Source: Epinephelus fuscoguttatus (taxonomy: Eukaryota; Chordata; Actinopteri; Perciformes; Serranidae). From it: a stretch of DNA of 64,000 nucleotides. A program made the position numbers and the translations under genes. Below the pieces are notes generated by a model, which saw nothing but the letters and a program-made list of their open reading frames with translations, did not search any database and was not told where the DNA came from. The stretch spans positions 22,560,907-22,624,906 of the forward strand of contig NC_064756.1 in the NCBI RefSeq assembly GCF_011397635.1, read 5' to 3'. This document shows positions 24,074-36,032 of this stretch, one piece after another (the stretch's first letter is position 1; each line of letters opens with the position of its first letter).

Positions 24074-24667
24074 GTGAGGATCACAATAAACAACACACAG
24101 AGAACACATCTCAGCATGTATAACAGAGGATTTATTGCCTCTCGGTGTGTTTATGAGTGTAAATATGGGGTACTTTAGTGACCAACAGCAATACGGGAAA
24201 TAGGTTAAACAGCATGGTCCATTAAATGCGGTGGAAGAGTGAACTGTCATACCTGTGAAATATCACCCCGTCTGCTTTGGCTTTGATTCACAGTTACTGC
24301 ACTTTTTCTGTTGCCATTGTTCTTTTGGCTGTCTCGCTCTCTGATCTATGTCAAATCATGCCATGCTTTGTAACCTAAAATTACTACATTCTCTCTCTTC
24401 TCTCAACAAGAATGAATGTTGGCTGCTGGCATCCAAATGCTTTTCACAAATACCAAGGACACACATAGTCTCATAGACACGGCACACATTCAGCAGCGCT
24501 GTAGAGGGGACTGAGTGATCTGTGTAGAGTGAGAAAGAGTGTGGAGATACTGCCATGCACCCTGATGGCTATGGGGTAGATGGGCCTAATGTTGAATGAA
24601 TGAATAAGTGAATGAATGAATGAGCAAATGACTGAATGAATGGATATAATAAAAATATATATTTGTG

Positions 24668-25268
24668 TTCTGTGATTAGATAATCTAAATTAATCGCATA
24701 CATACATTTTTGCTGTGAAAGTCTTTAAAAAATTTCAGTTCAAATGAATTTAGGCAGATATGTTGTAGTAATGTTGCTGGATTTTAGACACAATTGTCCC
24801 CCTGTCCTCTATCACCCAAACTGATCTGCAGTCAATTGCAATCCGTTTTGCAAGGGAGTTAGTTAGTTGGTCACAGGTGCACTTACTCAGTTTGCGTCTG
24901 AACGTCTGGTCGAGTGTGGCTTGACGAGGCTGGCTGCTAGCGCTAGCATCAGAAGCTATGCTAACTCGGACGTCTGGGTTCGCTGCTAAATGCTTTGTGT
25001 TGAGGTGATATTTCAGGCTTGCAGTACATCGACAGTGCTTCTGCTCATCAGACACGGTGCTCCTTGGTGTTTTTTTAAAATATGAATATTTTTCATTTAT
25101 GGGGCCAAGCAGCGTCATGTCATCTGCCTCCATCATGTAACAAAGCCACTGTGGCCTTCAATGACGCACCAGGTCAAAGGGCACCACGTGATTAATCAGC
25201 GTTCATTTTGTAACTTTTTTTTTTGTGATTAATTAATCGAAATTAATGCATTATTTTGACAGCCCTAG
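24668..25268 (-). mobile_element. Decayed hAT-type DNA transposon
   Basis: Read on the minus strand, the right edge begins TAGGGCTGTCAAAATAATGC, a typical hAT-type terminus, followed by AT-rich ATTAATCGATTAATTAATC-like DNA. The frame at 25136-24750 (128 codons) resembles the N-terminal part of a BED-finger transposase, with SLKYHLNTKH and a downstream QATLDQTF block. The left terminal repeat is not recognisable and I found no clear 8-bp target duplication, so the copy is truncated. Confidence 0.65.
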
Positions 25269-26432
25269 TTTAGACATTTTGTAAATTGCATCTAGCTGTG
25301 AGTATGCAAAATAAAGTTCAACAGTTCCCAGTCTTGGAATCTTAAAAAAATCTTTTGAAAAAGGTTAATTTTTCCTGCATTACATACTTCCAGATCTGAA
25401 ACAAAAACTTTCCAGTTACCCAAATTTGACTGAAATCTGCAAACAACTTTTTAAGATATCATATTAAAGATACAACGCAGGATTTTCCTACTGTATGACC
25501 CACTAGAAGTGTGTGGCTGTGCATTTATCTGCAGACAATCTGCCCTCTGCCTCTATATTCTTATTTCCATCTTATTTTGCTGTGTTTCGTACGTTCCTGG
25601 GCACAACACTCAGATAAGGTCAGGACTCTATAAAAAGGTAGTGACCAGGTGTCATACTGTAAGCAACACGCGTCCAAGAGGACACAGCACTGAAAAAAAG
25701 GTACATATAGTGAGGTAAAATGCCAAGCAGACAAAGCTAGGATTGGCTTTACTTTTGCTGGCCATACTGTAGTAGCTGTAATAGCCCACAGTTCCTGGAT
25801 ACTATACATTTAATTAAAAGATTAAGACATTAGGCCAAAAACATCCAGCAACTCCTTGGTGGAAGTATTGAAAGAAGTAACTTTCTAGATCCATGATTTG
25901 TATAGCTAGAAAGACAAATCCAATAGTTCCTTAACAATAGGAAAAGGCGAAAATGTATGTGAAGTTGAAGGTAGTCTTGAGGGAGAGGTGGAGGGGGCTG
26001 GTGAAAAGGCAGTAAAGCAGTGGAAGAATGGATCACTGGACTTCATTTAGTTTGTGGATTGGACTTCCAAAGGCCATAATTTACTTGGTAATGCAACTTT
26101 TTCTTGTAGAGCAACATTTTCTCCAGCGTTAGTTGACTTCTGGTCACCTGGGAGCTGAATAATTCCAAAAACCGACTGATGTATGTTAACAACACACCAA
26201 TAAATGCAACTTTAAAAGAAAAAGCATTCTCAACTCGAAATTGTTCTCATCATATTCTCGCAAGAAGACTTTAAATATTCTTCTTGCGCTCTTTGTTCTT
26301 TAGTGTTGAACTGCAGTTAATGTAATTAATCTGTGAGCTGTACCTGTGAACAGATATTTTCAATACATGCCTCCTCTCTCAATCTCTATCATGTGTCATC
26401 CACATTTGCTTTGCTTTTTATACTCATACAAA

Positions 26433-26435
<3 letters not shown>

Positions 26436-26468
<33 letters not shown>
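26436..26468. repeat. (CA)n microsatellite
   Basis: Pure CA run in the intron between the FN3-2 and FN3-3 exons. Confidence 0.92.
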
Positions 26469-26473
<5 letters not shown>

Positions 26474-28967
26474 GTCACATACATGCATGTCCACCCAGTG
26501 AACAGTTGGCTGTGCCCCATTGGTCCAGAGCAGACAGAGCCCTCCAGTTCTTCCCTATGGCTGTCACCGTGGCGACAGTGATATTGATGGCCATTATGAT
26601 AATAGTGATAACAACAAGCATACTAAAAATAATTATAATTAGCTTGTCTCTCTGTCTGTCTCTCTCTCTCTAGTTCCCTCTGCTGCTTCCTGCTGTAATT
26701 ATCCACAGCTGAGCGCATTGTTTCTCTGCTCCCTCTTTTCATCTTTTTCTGCCCTTCCCTTGCTCCCCTTGCTTTTAACTCTCTTCCTCCCTTTCTCCCT
26801 TCTTCCTCTGCCCCTCACCCCCATCTCCTCCTCCCTGTAGCCCCAGTCCAAAACTGCCTTTCATTATGTTCCTGTTATCCCCATCTCTCTCCAAATTATG
26901 CACTTATTTATGTAAGGTTATTTTATATGTCAACAACCTTAGCATTTATGTGGCATCCTTCATGTGTGTCACCCTACGTAAGCCCTAACGGTGACAATGT
27001 GGGGGCACTTGAAACAGCTCACCTTTTTGTTCATATCATCTTTCAATCTCTCTCTTCTCAGAAAGGTCTGACTGCGAAGGGAGGAACTGGGCTGTGTTTT
27101 GTTGCCTTCTAATTATTTAGCCTAAAGGTTTATTCATGCAAAACCCTGTTTTCAGTTCTCTAATCCTCCTTTCTCCTTTCCCTCCCTTCCTCCGTCCTCC
27201 TCCCCACCTCCTCTCTCTTCACCAGCTGCAGAGAAATTCCCTGGTGGACTTGGCCCAATCTCTCTCTTTCATTGCTCTCTGTCTTTCACTCGCCTCTCTT
27301 CCTCTCTTCCTGCTCCTCCTCCTCTCACAAGTTGACTTCTGTTCATCTTTAACAGTGTGCGTTATTCAAAGCCTGAAAGACTAATGGTCAGCGGTGGCCA
27401 ATGGAAGAGACACCTGGGCTGGTGGGGACAGAAGGAGGCTTGTACAGAGAAAGAGAGATGGTGGTTGTAGAGATGGTCCTATACATCAGGCTGGACGCAT
27501 GTCATGAGCTTTTTATCTATCAGTAGCCTGTTTACTCGCCTCAGGTTTGATATGGAAATTTAGGGTTTCAGAGAGGGTGTATTTATTTATTTATCAGCTA
27601 GTCAGTGCAGTCCTAATTTTGAAGAGACAATGGCAGCCTTTGCTTTAATGCAAAAATAATCTACATTATTCACAATTATTAACCTCTTAGACCTCGCTGG
27701 CTATGTGCTGGACCAGCAGTGACATACACATCCACAGAACTTTATTTAAATTGTGATAAAGATCCAAAGAGATTTACAGATCCCAAATATGTCTTGCAAA
27801 ATATTGAGGGAATATGTATAAAATGATGCAAAAGATATTGGATTGATGGTTTTTTTTCCAACCTTAGAGCTACTTTGCCAATTTTCAGCCAGCTTTGCAT
27901 CATAACAGTGTGTGTAGTATGTGCGAATGGACCACGATAGACTTCCCTCCAATTAAACAGCCCCCAGATCTCCTTGCTAATCTCTCAGCTCACATCACTG
28001 ACTCTGGCTGTTGCTCAAACTACAAGGGCAGCCCCCTGACTAAGAATTTTCCTAACTGACCAATAGTCGTCATTTAGCGCCATTAGTCAACTAGTCGCCC
28101 ACATGTTTACGATATTTAAATTATATATTTTGCACGGGGCAACACAATGGTTTGAGTTGAAGGTGTGAGAAAGAACAGTATCAGTAACATTGTTAACACT
28201 GTGCTACATTACAGAGAAATACAAAACCGTACTAATGAACCTTCATTAATATAGGCCTATATTTTATCTACGTCACACACTGAGCTACAGATTGTACTTA
28301 CACATTTTCATATACTCCCCACCATGGACACAGAACTCCAAACTCAGATTTAACAGTAAAACTAAGCAGTTCTGATCAAATATAAACCATGTTACTGCAT
28401 TGCCTATTTCACCCTTAACGTGTTTTCAGAAGCATATTTTAGCTCACCGTTTAACTGAAATTCAACATTGTTTGCTACCAGCTGACAGCCATATTTCTTC
28501 CTGTGGAAAAAAAGCCAAACTCGTGTAACCTCACCCACCTGCAGGTGCGGTTTTTCATCTGGTAGTGGTTAAAGTTTCCAAAGATACCAATTATAGAATC
28601 TGGGAAATGTGTAAAAAATTGTGCACAAAACATCTGGATTTTTGTTTTACTACTCAGGGTAAACAGTATTTAACATCAGTGAAGAGCTGGAACAATCTGA
28701 TGCAGAATTTATGTGTGATATTGCCACAATGTGGAATACGATCAAGCCTCAAAGCTACTTAAGGGGTTAAAGGACACTAGATAAAGGGATTAAAGAATCC
28801 CTTTATTTTCCCCAGTTTATCTGTGTTTAGCTCAGTCATCAGAGGAGTTGTGAACAGATCTTTCCTTTTGAAATAAACCATGAAATACATCAGGTTAGAT
28901 AACTGCAGATACATTGTTTAGATAACGCATCTTAACTTTTCTCTTCTCTTTCCATCTTTATCATCAG

Positions 28968-29114
28968 TGCCCAGCCAGCCTCCTCAGAACGTACGAGCCA
29001 TTTCTGTAACATCAGACGAGGCAGTGATTACGTGGGCTGAACCTCCCAGGATGACGCTACATGGCGTATTGAAGGGATATCGCGTCGTGTTCTGGGCTGT
29101 TTTTCCTGATGGAG
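28968..29114 (+). CDS. dscaml1: dscaml1 exon: FN3-3, first part
   Basis: 147 nt, phase 1-1, acceptor ttatcatcag, donor GGAG|gtgtgt. It encodes VPSQPPQNVRAISVTSDEAV, ITWAEPPRMTLHGVLKGYRV, VFWAVFPDG. The donor GAG|gtgtgttg is weaker than the others in this gene, and the following intron is only 90 bp and open in frame (see findings). Confidence 0.96.
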
Positions 29115-29204
29115 GTGTGTTGAGTGCGTCTGTTATCTTAGACACCATGACTAGTTACAGCTCAGTAGTGGGTCTGAACATCTCGCTGTTCTTTTGTGTT
29201 TCAG

Positions 29205-29360
29205 AATGGGGTGAAATGCAAAACATCACAACCACCAAGGAGCAGGTGGAGCTCAGGGGCCTGGAGAAGTTCACCAACTACAGCATCCAGGTTCTTGCCT
29301 ACACTCAGGCTGGAGATGGCGTCCGTAGCAACGTCCTGTACATCCAAACTCGGGAAGACT
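29205..29360 (+). CDS. dscaml1: dscaml1 exon: FN3-3, second part
   Basis: 156 nt, phase 1-1, acceptor gtgtttcag, donor GACT|gtgagt. It encodes EWGEMQNITTTKEQVELRGL, EKFTNYSIQVLAYTQAGDGV, RSNVLYIQTRED. The split codon with the next exon reads TAC (Tyr) where I recall Val in mammals. NIT and NYS are likely glycosylation sites. Confidence 0.97.
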
Positions 29361-29982
29361 GTGAGTCCACATTTAAGTAGATCATTCCACACACATAAAC
29401 CAAATAATGAACTGATCTGTCACTTGCTTTGGCCACGCCTTTGGGATGGGTTTAAGGGTTTTTGCTCTTGGTTTAGGCTGCAGTGTGGGAGGCAGAGAGC
29501 CAGGGGGGGTAGAGGGGGTCTTTGTAAGGCTGAGGTTGCTGATTAAAACCTCTTTGTGCTCTGATGTGCCATTACCAGTGCTAATGAGAATTAAGAAGCC
29601 AAAAAGTGTGTGTGAGTGTGTGTGGTTAAGGAGCCTAAGGGTGTGGGTCTGTGCATGTGAATATACGGAAGTGTTGGGGGGGTGTTAAGTGTGTGTTTGC
29701 ATGTGTATGGTGTCTTAGCGTTGGTGTGCGTGTTTGGGTGCATGTGTGTGTGTACATACGTTATTGTTTGTGTGCAAGTCTAGCTCAGCACCCAGCACAA
29801 GGAGAGGGATTAATTCTTTGTGGCTTAGAGAGAATTAATTTTGTGCTTACACTGGCGGGCTGTGGATTACATCCGTATCCGCCTCTCCTCTCCCTCCCTG
29901 GGGCCACGCAGAGGAGGAGGCAGGCGTCTGGAGATGGAGAAAATGAGGGGAAAGAGGGAGAGTGCAGGAGAGTGGAGGGCAA

Positions 29983-29998
29983 GGGGGGGGGGGGGGGG
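29983..29998. repeat. Poly-G run
   Basis: Sixteen consecutive G bases in a G-rich purine tract. On RNA this could form a G-quadruplex. Confidence 0.9.
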
Positions 29999-30625
29999 AG
30001 CAGAGATTCTAAGAAGTGTCATTTCAGAAAAGGCCTTTATTCTCTCTTCCTCACTATATCTCCATTTTATGAGCCGGCCTCGCTGCAATAGCTCTTCAAA
30101 TATGTGTGTTGCGTTAGTCTTTAAGTGTGTGTAAGTGTGTGTGCTTATCAGGGGCAAGCTGAGTGTCTCTTTTGCCCTGATGCAGGTTGACTCTGTGTCC
30201 AGGGGCAACCTCTTCACATACGTTCAACACTCTGTGTCTCTCCCTTCCCTTTGCCCTCAGTTGTATCTGCAGCATACGGAAAAGTGTTTGCAGTGGAATT
30301 GTGTAAACAGACAATTCTCAGCCAGCCTTTCTCTACATCTGTCTCTTAAACACAAAGACAGTACACAGTGAGCAAAGGAGCGAAGACAATTTGTTATCAA
30401 GTTCCCTTTTATACTCTTTCCAAGGGGCCCCCACACCCTGGGGTCCACAACATTTAGTCCCTGTGAATATGTGCACATGTATTTATTGTAGATTTAATGT
30501 TTATCATGGTATTTATATTCTAAATTACTGCACATTGTCTAATTCTTTCATCTCACTGGACAAAGAAAACCCACTATTACATGCTAACGTCTGGCGTTTG
30601 TAATTGATAGGAAAGGTTGCAATCA

Positions 30626-31870
30626 GGATTCACTCCCAGGACAAATGACTCCACAGTAATCATGAGTATTTATTGGCTCCAGCTCAGATTGGCTTTGAGT
30701 GACAGTAGCATGACCCTTTTTCCACCAAAACTGGGATATGTATGGAGGTTTTTTAAACACGGGCAAACCCGTTAAAAATAGGTGATAGACTCCTTTTCTT
30801 TTGCCAGTAGACCAGAGCTGTGTACATGGCTCTGCAGCAGACAAGTATGCCTTTCTATGTTTTTTTTTTTACTGGTGTGTCACGTTCAGCGTCACAGATG
30901 GGTAGGAAAACAGGTTAGTACACAGCAGAAAGCAGCATGGAGGCCAGTGAAAATGTTTCATTGGATAATTTTTTTATTCACCCCCTTTCTCATACTTGGT
31001 GCAGACTAATTTGGAATGATGTTTGAGTGCTGTTTGGGCAGAGATTTTGTGGTGGCCTATCATTGCATTCCACCGACAAAGGAGCTAAAATTAGCATGTC
31101 CACGCGGATGTCCACCACTGATCTCCATGCTGCTTTCTACTGTTTACTAACCTGTTTTCTGCCCGGCCATGATGTTGCATGTGACACACCAGTAACGGGA
31201 AAAAAAACCCAGACAGGCTTATTCGTCTGCTGCAGAGCCATGTACACCTCTCTGCTGTACTGGCAATGGAAAAGGAGTGTTGCGTCTGTTTTTAATGGGT
31301 TTCCCATGTTTAAAATAATGGCATACATGCTCTAATTTTGGTGGAAATAGGGTATATCACTGCCTATTAAAGCCAATCTGAGCTGTAGCTGATGCTGATG
31401 CTGATAAATACCCATAATTACTGCAGAGTCATTTATCCTGGGAGTGAATGCTGATTGAAACCATACCCATTAAAGACAAAAGCCAGATGTTGGTGGGTGT
31501 TTTTTTTTTTTTTCTTTTCCAATGGGAAAGGGGCCAGAGAAAGGACACCCGGGTGTACGTGCTAATTTTTCCCCTAGATGCAATTATGGGCCGCCACAAA
31601 ACACTGTCAGTCGCAGTCTGTGGAGTTTGAGAGAGAGAGTGAATGAGTAAGAGATGTAAAACAAGAAGTAACATTTTCACTGGCCTACATGCTGCTTTCT
31701 GTTGTTTACTAACTGTATTACTGGCCCATCTATGACTGTCTATGACTGTCCATAATGTCAAACCTGACACACAAGTAAAACAAAAATAGAAAGACATACT
31801 CATCTACTGCAGAATACACAGCTCTGGTCTACTGTCAGTTGGAAAGCAGTCAGTTCCATATTAAAGAGCT
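30626..31870. repeat. Fold-back repeat cluster (one inverted, one direct copy)
   Basis: The left arm 30626-30946 reappears as its diverged reverse complement at 31119-31451. Examples are cactcccaggacaaatgact against agtcatttatcctgggagtg, and gtgtacatggctctgcagca against tgcagagccatgtacac. A third, more diverged copy at about 31547-31870 runs in the same direction as the second. The unit is not one I can name. Small open frames inside it are shadows. Confidence 0.8.
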
Positions 31871-33129
31871 CCTGCGTTTAAAAAGAAAAAGGATACAAGG
31901 GAAAAAAAACTTTGCATGTTTCACCATTTTTGTTAATTCTAAAATAATGGTTATCATACCCCTGACAAGAACAAATATATCAAAATAATCTATGACTTCC
32001 TTTGCAGTTCATTGGCTACAGTAACACTTAAATATATACCGGTGTTTCCTTAACTCTATTAGCCTGATACTAGGCGAAAAAGTAGTTATCTTAAAGTGAA
32101 TGTTTCTTATGCAAACAAGTCACTGGTCAAGTAAGCAGTAATGCACAATGGTTTGTCCATACAACAACGCTACACATGAGCAAAGAAGGTTGATATTGTG
32201 CATGTCCAACCTCAGTCGGGTACAGGTGACAAGAGCAGCAAACAAAGAAAAATTGAGGCAGTGCACATTAATTAATCTGCCAATCATTTCCTCAATTAAT
32301 TGTTTGGTCTATAAAATGTCAGGAAATTGTGAAAATGCCCTTTACAATTTCCCAGACCCCAAGCTGACCTTTTCAAATTGCTTGTTTTGTCAAACCAACA
32401 GTCCAAAACTCAAAGAGAGTCTGTTTATTGTCATAGAAAATGGGAATACCAGAAAAATGTGGCATTTGAGGACTTGGAATCTGTTGATGTTTTTTTTTTT
32501 TTTTCTTAAAAAGTAAAGATGGATAATTAGAAAGAATTGAAGATTCATTTTCTGTTGATGAACATATAATTTCAGCCTCAGTCTGCATGTACATCAAATA
32601 TTGCTCAAAATATAAGTTATAGCAGCTTGCAATATTCTTAATAATAGCTACATGAAGCACTGTTAAAACATGACGAAACTGAAAAAAGGTCACCCCACAA
32701 AGTCTAATCTTTTTCTATATCAAGACAACTCAGGGGCATTAATGCTTTTACACCATTATCATGGTCACAAGAAGAAGGCTGTTTTTTCGCTTGTGTTGAG
32801 ATCAGCTCATAAGGACTCTAATGGTAGCTGCAGAGCCAGGATGTTTTCCTTAGCAATATGCTAATTCAGTTTTTTATTTAAAAAAAAAAAACAAAACCCT
32901 TTCTGCAATTATAAGCTAATGTATGGAGTACCAACAACTTTATCAACTATCTAGTGGGTACACACAGATGTTTTTGGTGCAGCCAACAACAACTAATGGG
33001 CAAATTTCCCCAAATATCAGTCTTCACCTTTAAAGTTACTTATTCAGTTTACTGTACATGCAGACAAGTATAACTGGTTCATGTTTTGCTTTGCCCTCCA
33101 TTTCTCTCTTTGCTCCCCCTATGATTCAG

Positions 33130-33269
33130 ACCCTGGACCCCCAGCTGGCATCAAAGCTGTGCCCTCCTCCGCCAGCAGTGTCGTAGTGTCCTGGTTACCC
33201 CCTCACAAGCCAAATGGAATCATCCGCAAGTACACCATCTACTGCTCCAGCCCCGGGTCTGGCCAACCG
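33130..33269 (+). CDS. dscaml1: dscaml1 exon: FN3-4, first part
   Basis: 140 nt, phase 1 in and phase 0 out, acceptor atgattcag, donor CAACCG|gtgagt. It encodes PGPPAGIKAVPSSASSVVVS, WLPPHKPNGIIRKYTIYCSS, PGSGQP. It matches DSCAML1 FN3-4 closely. Confidence 0.97.
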
Positions 33270-33482
33270 GTGAGTTACAAGAGGGGTGCGGAGAGTTTCA
33301 GGGTTGAGAAGTGAATGAAAGAGCAAAAAGGGGGAAGAGGACCATCTGAACATGGCTGACGATGAAGGGGAAACTATCCTTTATTTATGCAGAGTACAGC
33401 GTCTAGTATACATTTTATATGATGCAGAGATAAAGAAAATTGATTTAAGTATGACATTGTTTTGTATTTGTGTGTTTGTGGA

Positions 33483-33483
<1 letters not shown>

Positions 33484-33532
<49 letters not shown>
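33484..33532. repeat. (GT)n microsatellite
   Basis: About 24 pure GT units, one of the longest GT runs in the window. Confidence 0.95.
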
Positions 33533-33533
<1 letters not shown>

Positions 33534-33853
33534 TCTAGTGCTGCAGTCTCAGCAAGATGTGTGTGTGAAATGAGCTCTCCTCATACCGCAGTGTGTGTGC
33601 GTGTGCAAGCTCACCCTCCAGCCTCATTTGCATATCTGCGTCTCATCACGTTGCCAGGACAACCTCATCTGTTCATCAACGAGGGCAGAAAACAAGCCGA
33701 CAGCAAACACACACTCCGCGCTTACGCACAGACACGCACACACACTCATAAATGTATCACACCATGCGCATAAAGGTCCATATATATATATGCAACTCAT
33801 GTTTTTATGACAGTGTGAATTCAAAAGGAAGAAATACATCCTGCTTGCATACT

Positions 33854-33858
<5 letters not shown>

Positions 33859-33908
<50 letters not shown>
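33859..33908. repeat. (CA)n microsatellite
   Basis: About 25 pure AC units, 330 bp after the GT run at 33484 and complementary to it. Confidence 0.95.
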
Positions 33909-33913
<5 letters not shown>

Positions 33914-33975
33914 CCATATAAATGTTCCTTACTAGAATATACATGCATTTTCTCCTTAGTCTCACTCATTCAATA

Positions 33976-34009
<34 letters not shown>
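33976..34009. repeat. (ATCT)n microsatellite
   Basis: About eight ATCT units, then a degenerate TGTC/TCTC run. Confidence 0.92.
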
Positions 34010-34282
34010 TTGTCTGTCTGTCTATCTCTTCTCTTTCTCTTTCTCTCTCTCTCTGAAGCCCCCATGCAGAGTTCGGGATGATTACTATGTAAATGAGTGC
34101 GACTGGAGAGAAGGAAGGAGGGATGGGGGGGTCAGACACACCGCGCGGGGAGTACTTTTGTTCCTCTTTTCATTATCTCGCTCTATCGTTCCCCGGATCA
34201 CCGCTATCTCCACGCCGGAGGAATATTTTAATATCCGTTACAGCAACACACACTCTGTCACTACTCCCTCCCTTCCTACCAA

Positions 34283-34319
34283 CATCCATCCATCCATCCA
34301 TCCATCCATCCATCCATCC
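34283..34319. repeat. (ATCC)n microsatellite
   Basis: About nine ATCC units in a pyrimidine-rich stretch. Confidence 0.92.
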
Positions 34320-35064
34320 CTCCGTCTATGCCACTGCCTGCAGTGGAGACTATAGGGACACATGTACAGAGAGGAGGAGAAGAAGAAGACATTGATATAC
34401 GCGAGAGTCAGGAGGAGAAATGCAGAGAGGATGTAAAACAGAGAGGGGTACTGGTGGATAGATGGAAGGAAAAAGCAAGGAGTGGGCCCACGGATGACAG
34501 GGAAATGTGGAGAGGGGCAGGGAAATGAAGGGAGGGATGAAGAGTGATGGCAGGAGGCGAAGGGAAGGATGGCGCAGTGGGGTAAAGGATAGGCAGAGAG
34601 GAAAATACAAAAAAAGGATGGAGACAAGAAGAATGGATGATGAACAGGGAACACAGGGAAGTAATAAAAAGCCCAGTGGATTCCTCCATGACGGCCTGCT
34701 CATAAATGTGAAAAACAACATGAATACTGGAATCTATTTGCCCAGAATAAACCGTTCTGCAGACAACAACCCAGCAGGCTAGAGCTCAGCAACACTGCAG
34801 TGTCTTCTTCGCAGGTTTTACAGGTCTTGTGCATTTACCGACTCTTCAAACCATTTGACACTCGTATTGCAGTCTTCATTTCACCTGTGTGCATGAGTGC
34901 CTGTCAGTCAGAAACGCAAGTCAGTGTCAAACTGTAGTGAAACATGTGATTTGGAGGGCGGCAGTGAGTGTTACTTTGCAGCGTGTGTTAAATTTCTGAT
35001 TGTGTTTTATTTTCTCCTATTCTTCTATACATAGCTGAGATCAGCTGCACAGTAACAGACAGAG

Positions 35065-35065
<1 letters not shown>

Positions 35066-35100
<35 letters not shown>
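35066..35100. repeat. (GT)n microsatellite
   Basis: Pure GT run of about 17 units. Confidence 0.92.
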
Positions 35101-35102
<2 letters not shown>

Positions 35103-35220
35103 CTGGGTGTTGGGATACCTGAGGAGTAGATGAAGAGTAGTAGTTGAGGGAATAAGGGTATAATTGGTGGGTAGGTGAATAGTGACTGGCAGGCAGTAAA
35201 AAAAGAGTGTTTCTGTGCGA

Positions 35221-35223
<3 letters not shown>

Positions 35224-35255
<32 letters not shown>

Positions 35256-35264
35256 TGTGTGTGT
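35224..35264. repeat. (GT)n microsatellite
   Basis: GT run with one C interruption, about 125 bp after the previous run. Confidence 0.92.
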
Positions 35265-36032
35265 TGAAGGGACAGTGATGCATATATGTCTAGACAGCAG
35301 ACACATGGCTGGGTTAAACACACTGCAATTACACATCCACCTCCAGGTCATGTATGCCACTGTATGTGTGTGTCTGTGTGTGTCAGTTTATTCATGTATG
35401 TGTTTGTGTGCTTGCTTGTGTGTATCCGTTCATCTTTCTCCGTCTGCTTATTGGACTCCTCTCCGTCATTACTGATGCCTGCACTAGATAGGCCTCATTA
35501 GTGTATGACTGTTCGTGATATCTCCGACTGACTCATTTGTCTGTCCCCCATTGTCTTTCTCTGTCTCATATCTCTGTTTGCCCTCCCTGAGGAGAGGGAG
35601 TGGGCTTCACTCCCCCCCAATTCAACCCTCTTGCCTCTCTCTCCTCCAGGGGAGGGAAGGAGGAGAGCAGGGTTTTTTTTTTTTTGCCTTGTCATAATAT
35701 AACATGCCCAGGAACCTCTGTACCTTCATCCCCATCCTCCACTCTTTGCCTGTCGTACTGAGTCAAGGAGAGAATACAGGGCTTGGTTCACATTACAGTG
35801 ATGTTCATTCGGTCCTTCACATTACGTCTGCCTCTCCAGTAAAGTGACAAAATAATCTTGTCTTTGGCATCCCTGACATTTTACTTTGTACTTTTTAGCA
35901 CATTTGATACAACACAGATTTTGTGATATGAAAGACAGAGTCCTTAAAATGTATTTATTTTTTTAATCATGTCACAAAATTCCACCAGTTCCCAGAGAAA
36001 ATCTTTTTGTTTTGAGAATATTTTCAATACTC

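Larger units (their letters stand above)
24074..28967 (+). other. dscaml1: dscaml1 intron with a hAT-type remnant
   Basis: Phase-1 intron of 4.9 kb. It contains a decayed hAT-type element at 24668-25268 and a (CA)n at 26436-26468. Pyrimidine-rich DNA lies at 26640-26850 and 27140-27350. The rest shows nothing I can name. Confidence 0.6.
29361..33129 (+). other. dscaml1: dscaml1 intron with fold-back repeat cluster
   Basis: Phase-1 intron of 3.8 kb. It holds GT-rich DNA at 29600-29760, a poly-G run at 29983-29998, and the fold-back cluster at 30626-31870. The stretch 31.9-33.1 kb is AT-rich with nothing recognised. Confidence 0.65.

Noticed and set aside
28020..28130. Possible hAT MITE terminus (agggcagccccctgactaag, agtcaactagtcgcc)
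   Set aside because: Only one end looks like a terminal repeat and no target duplication or partner end was found.
34238..34721. Overlapping minus-strand frames of 93-138 codons
   Set aside because: They come from a purine-rich tract and the (ATCC)n repeat, with pyrimidine-rich codons only.
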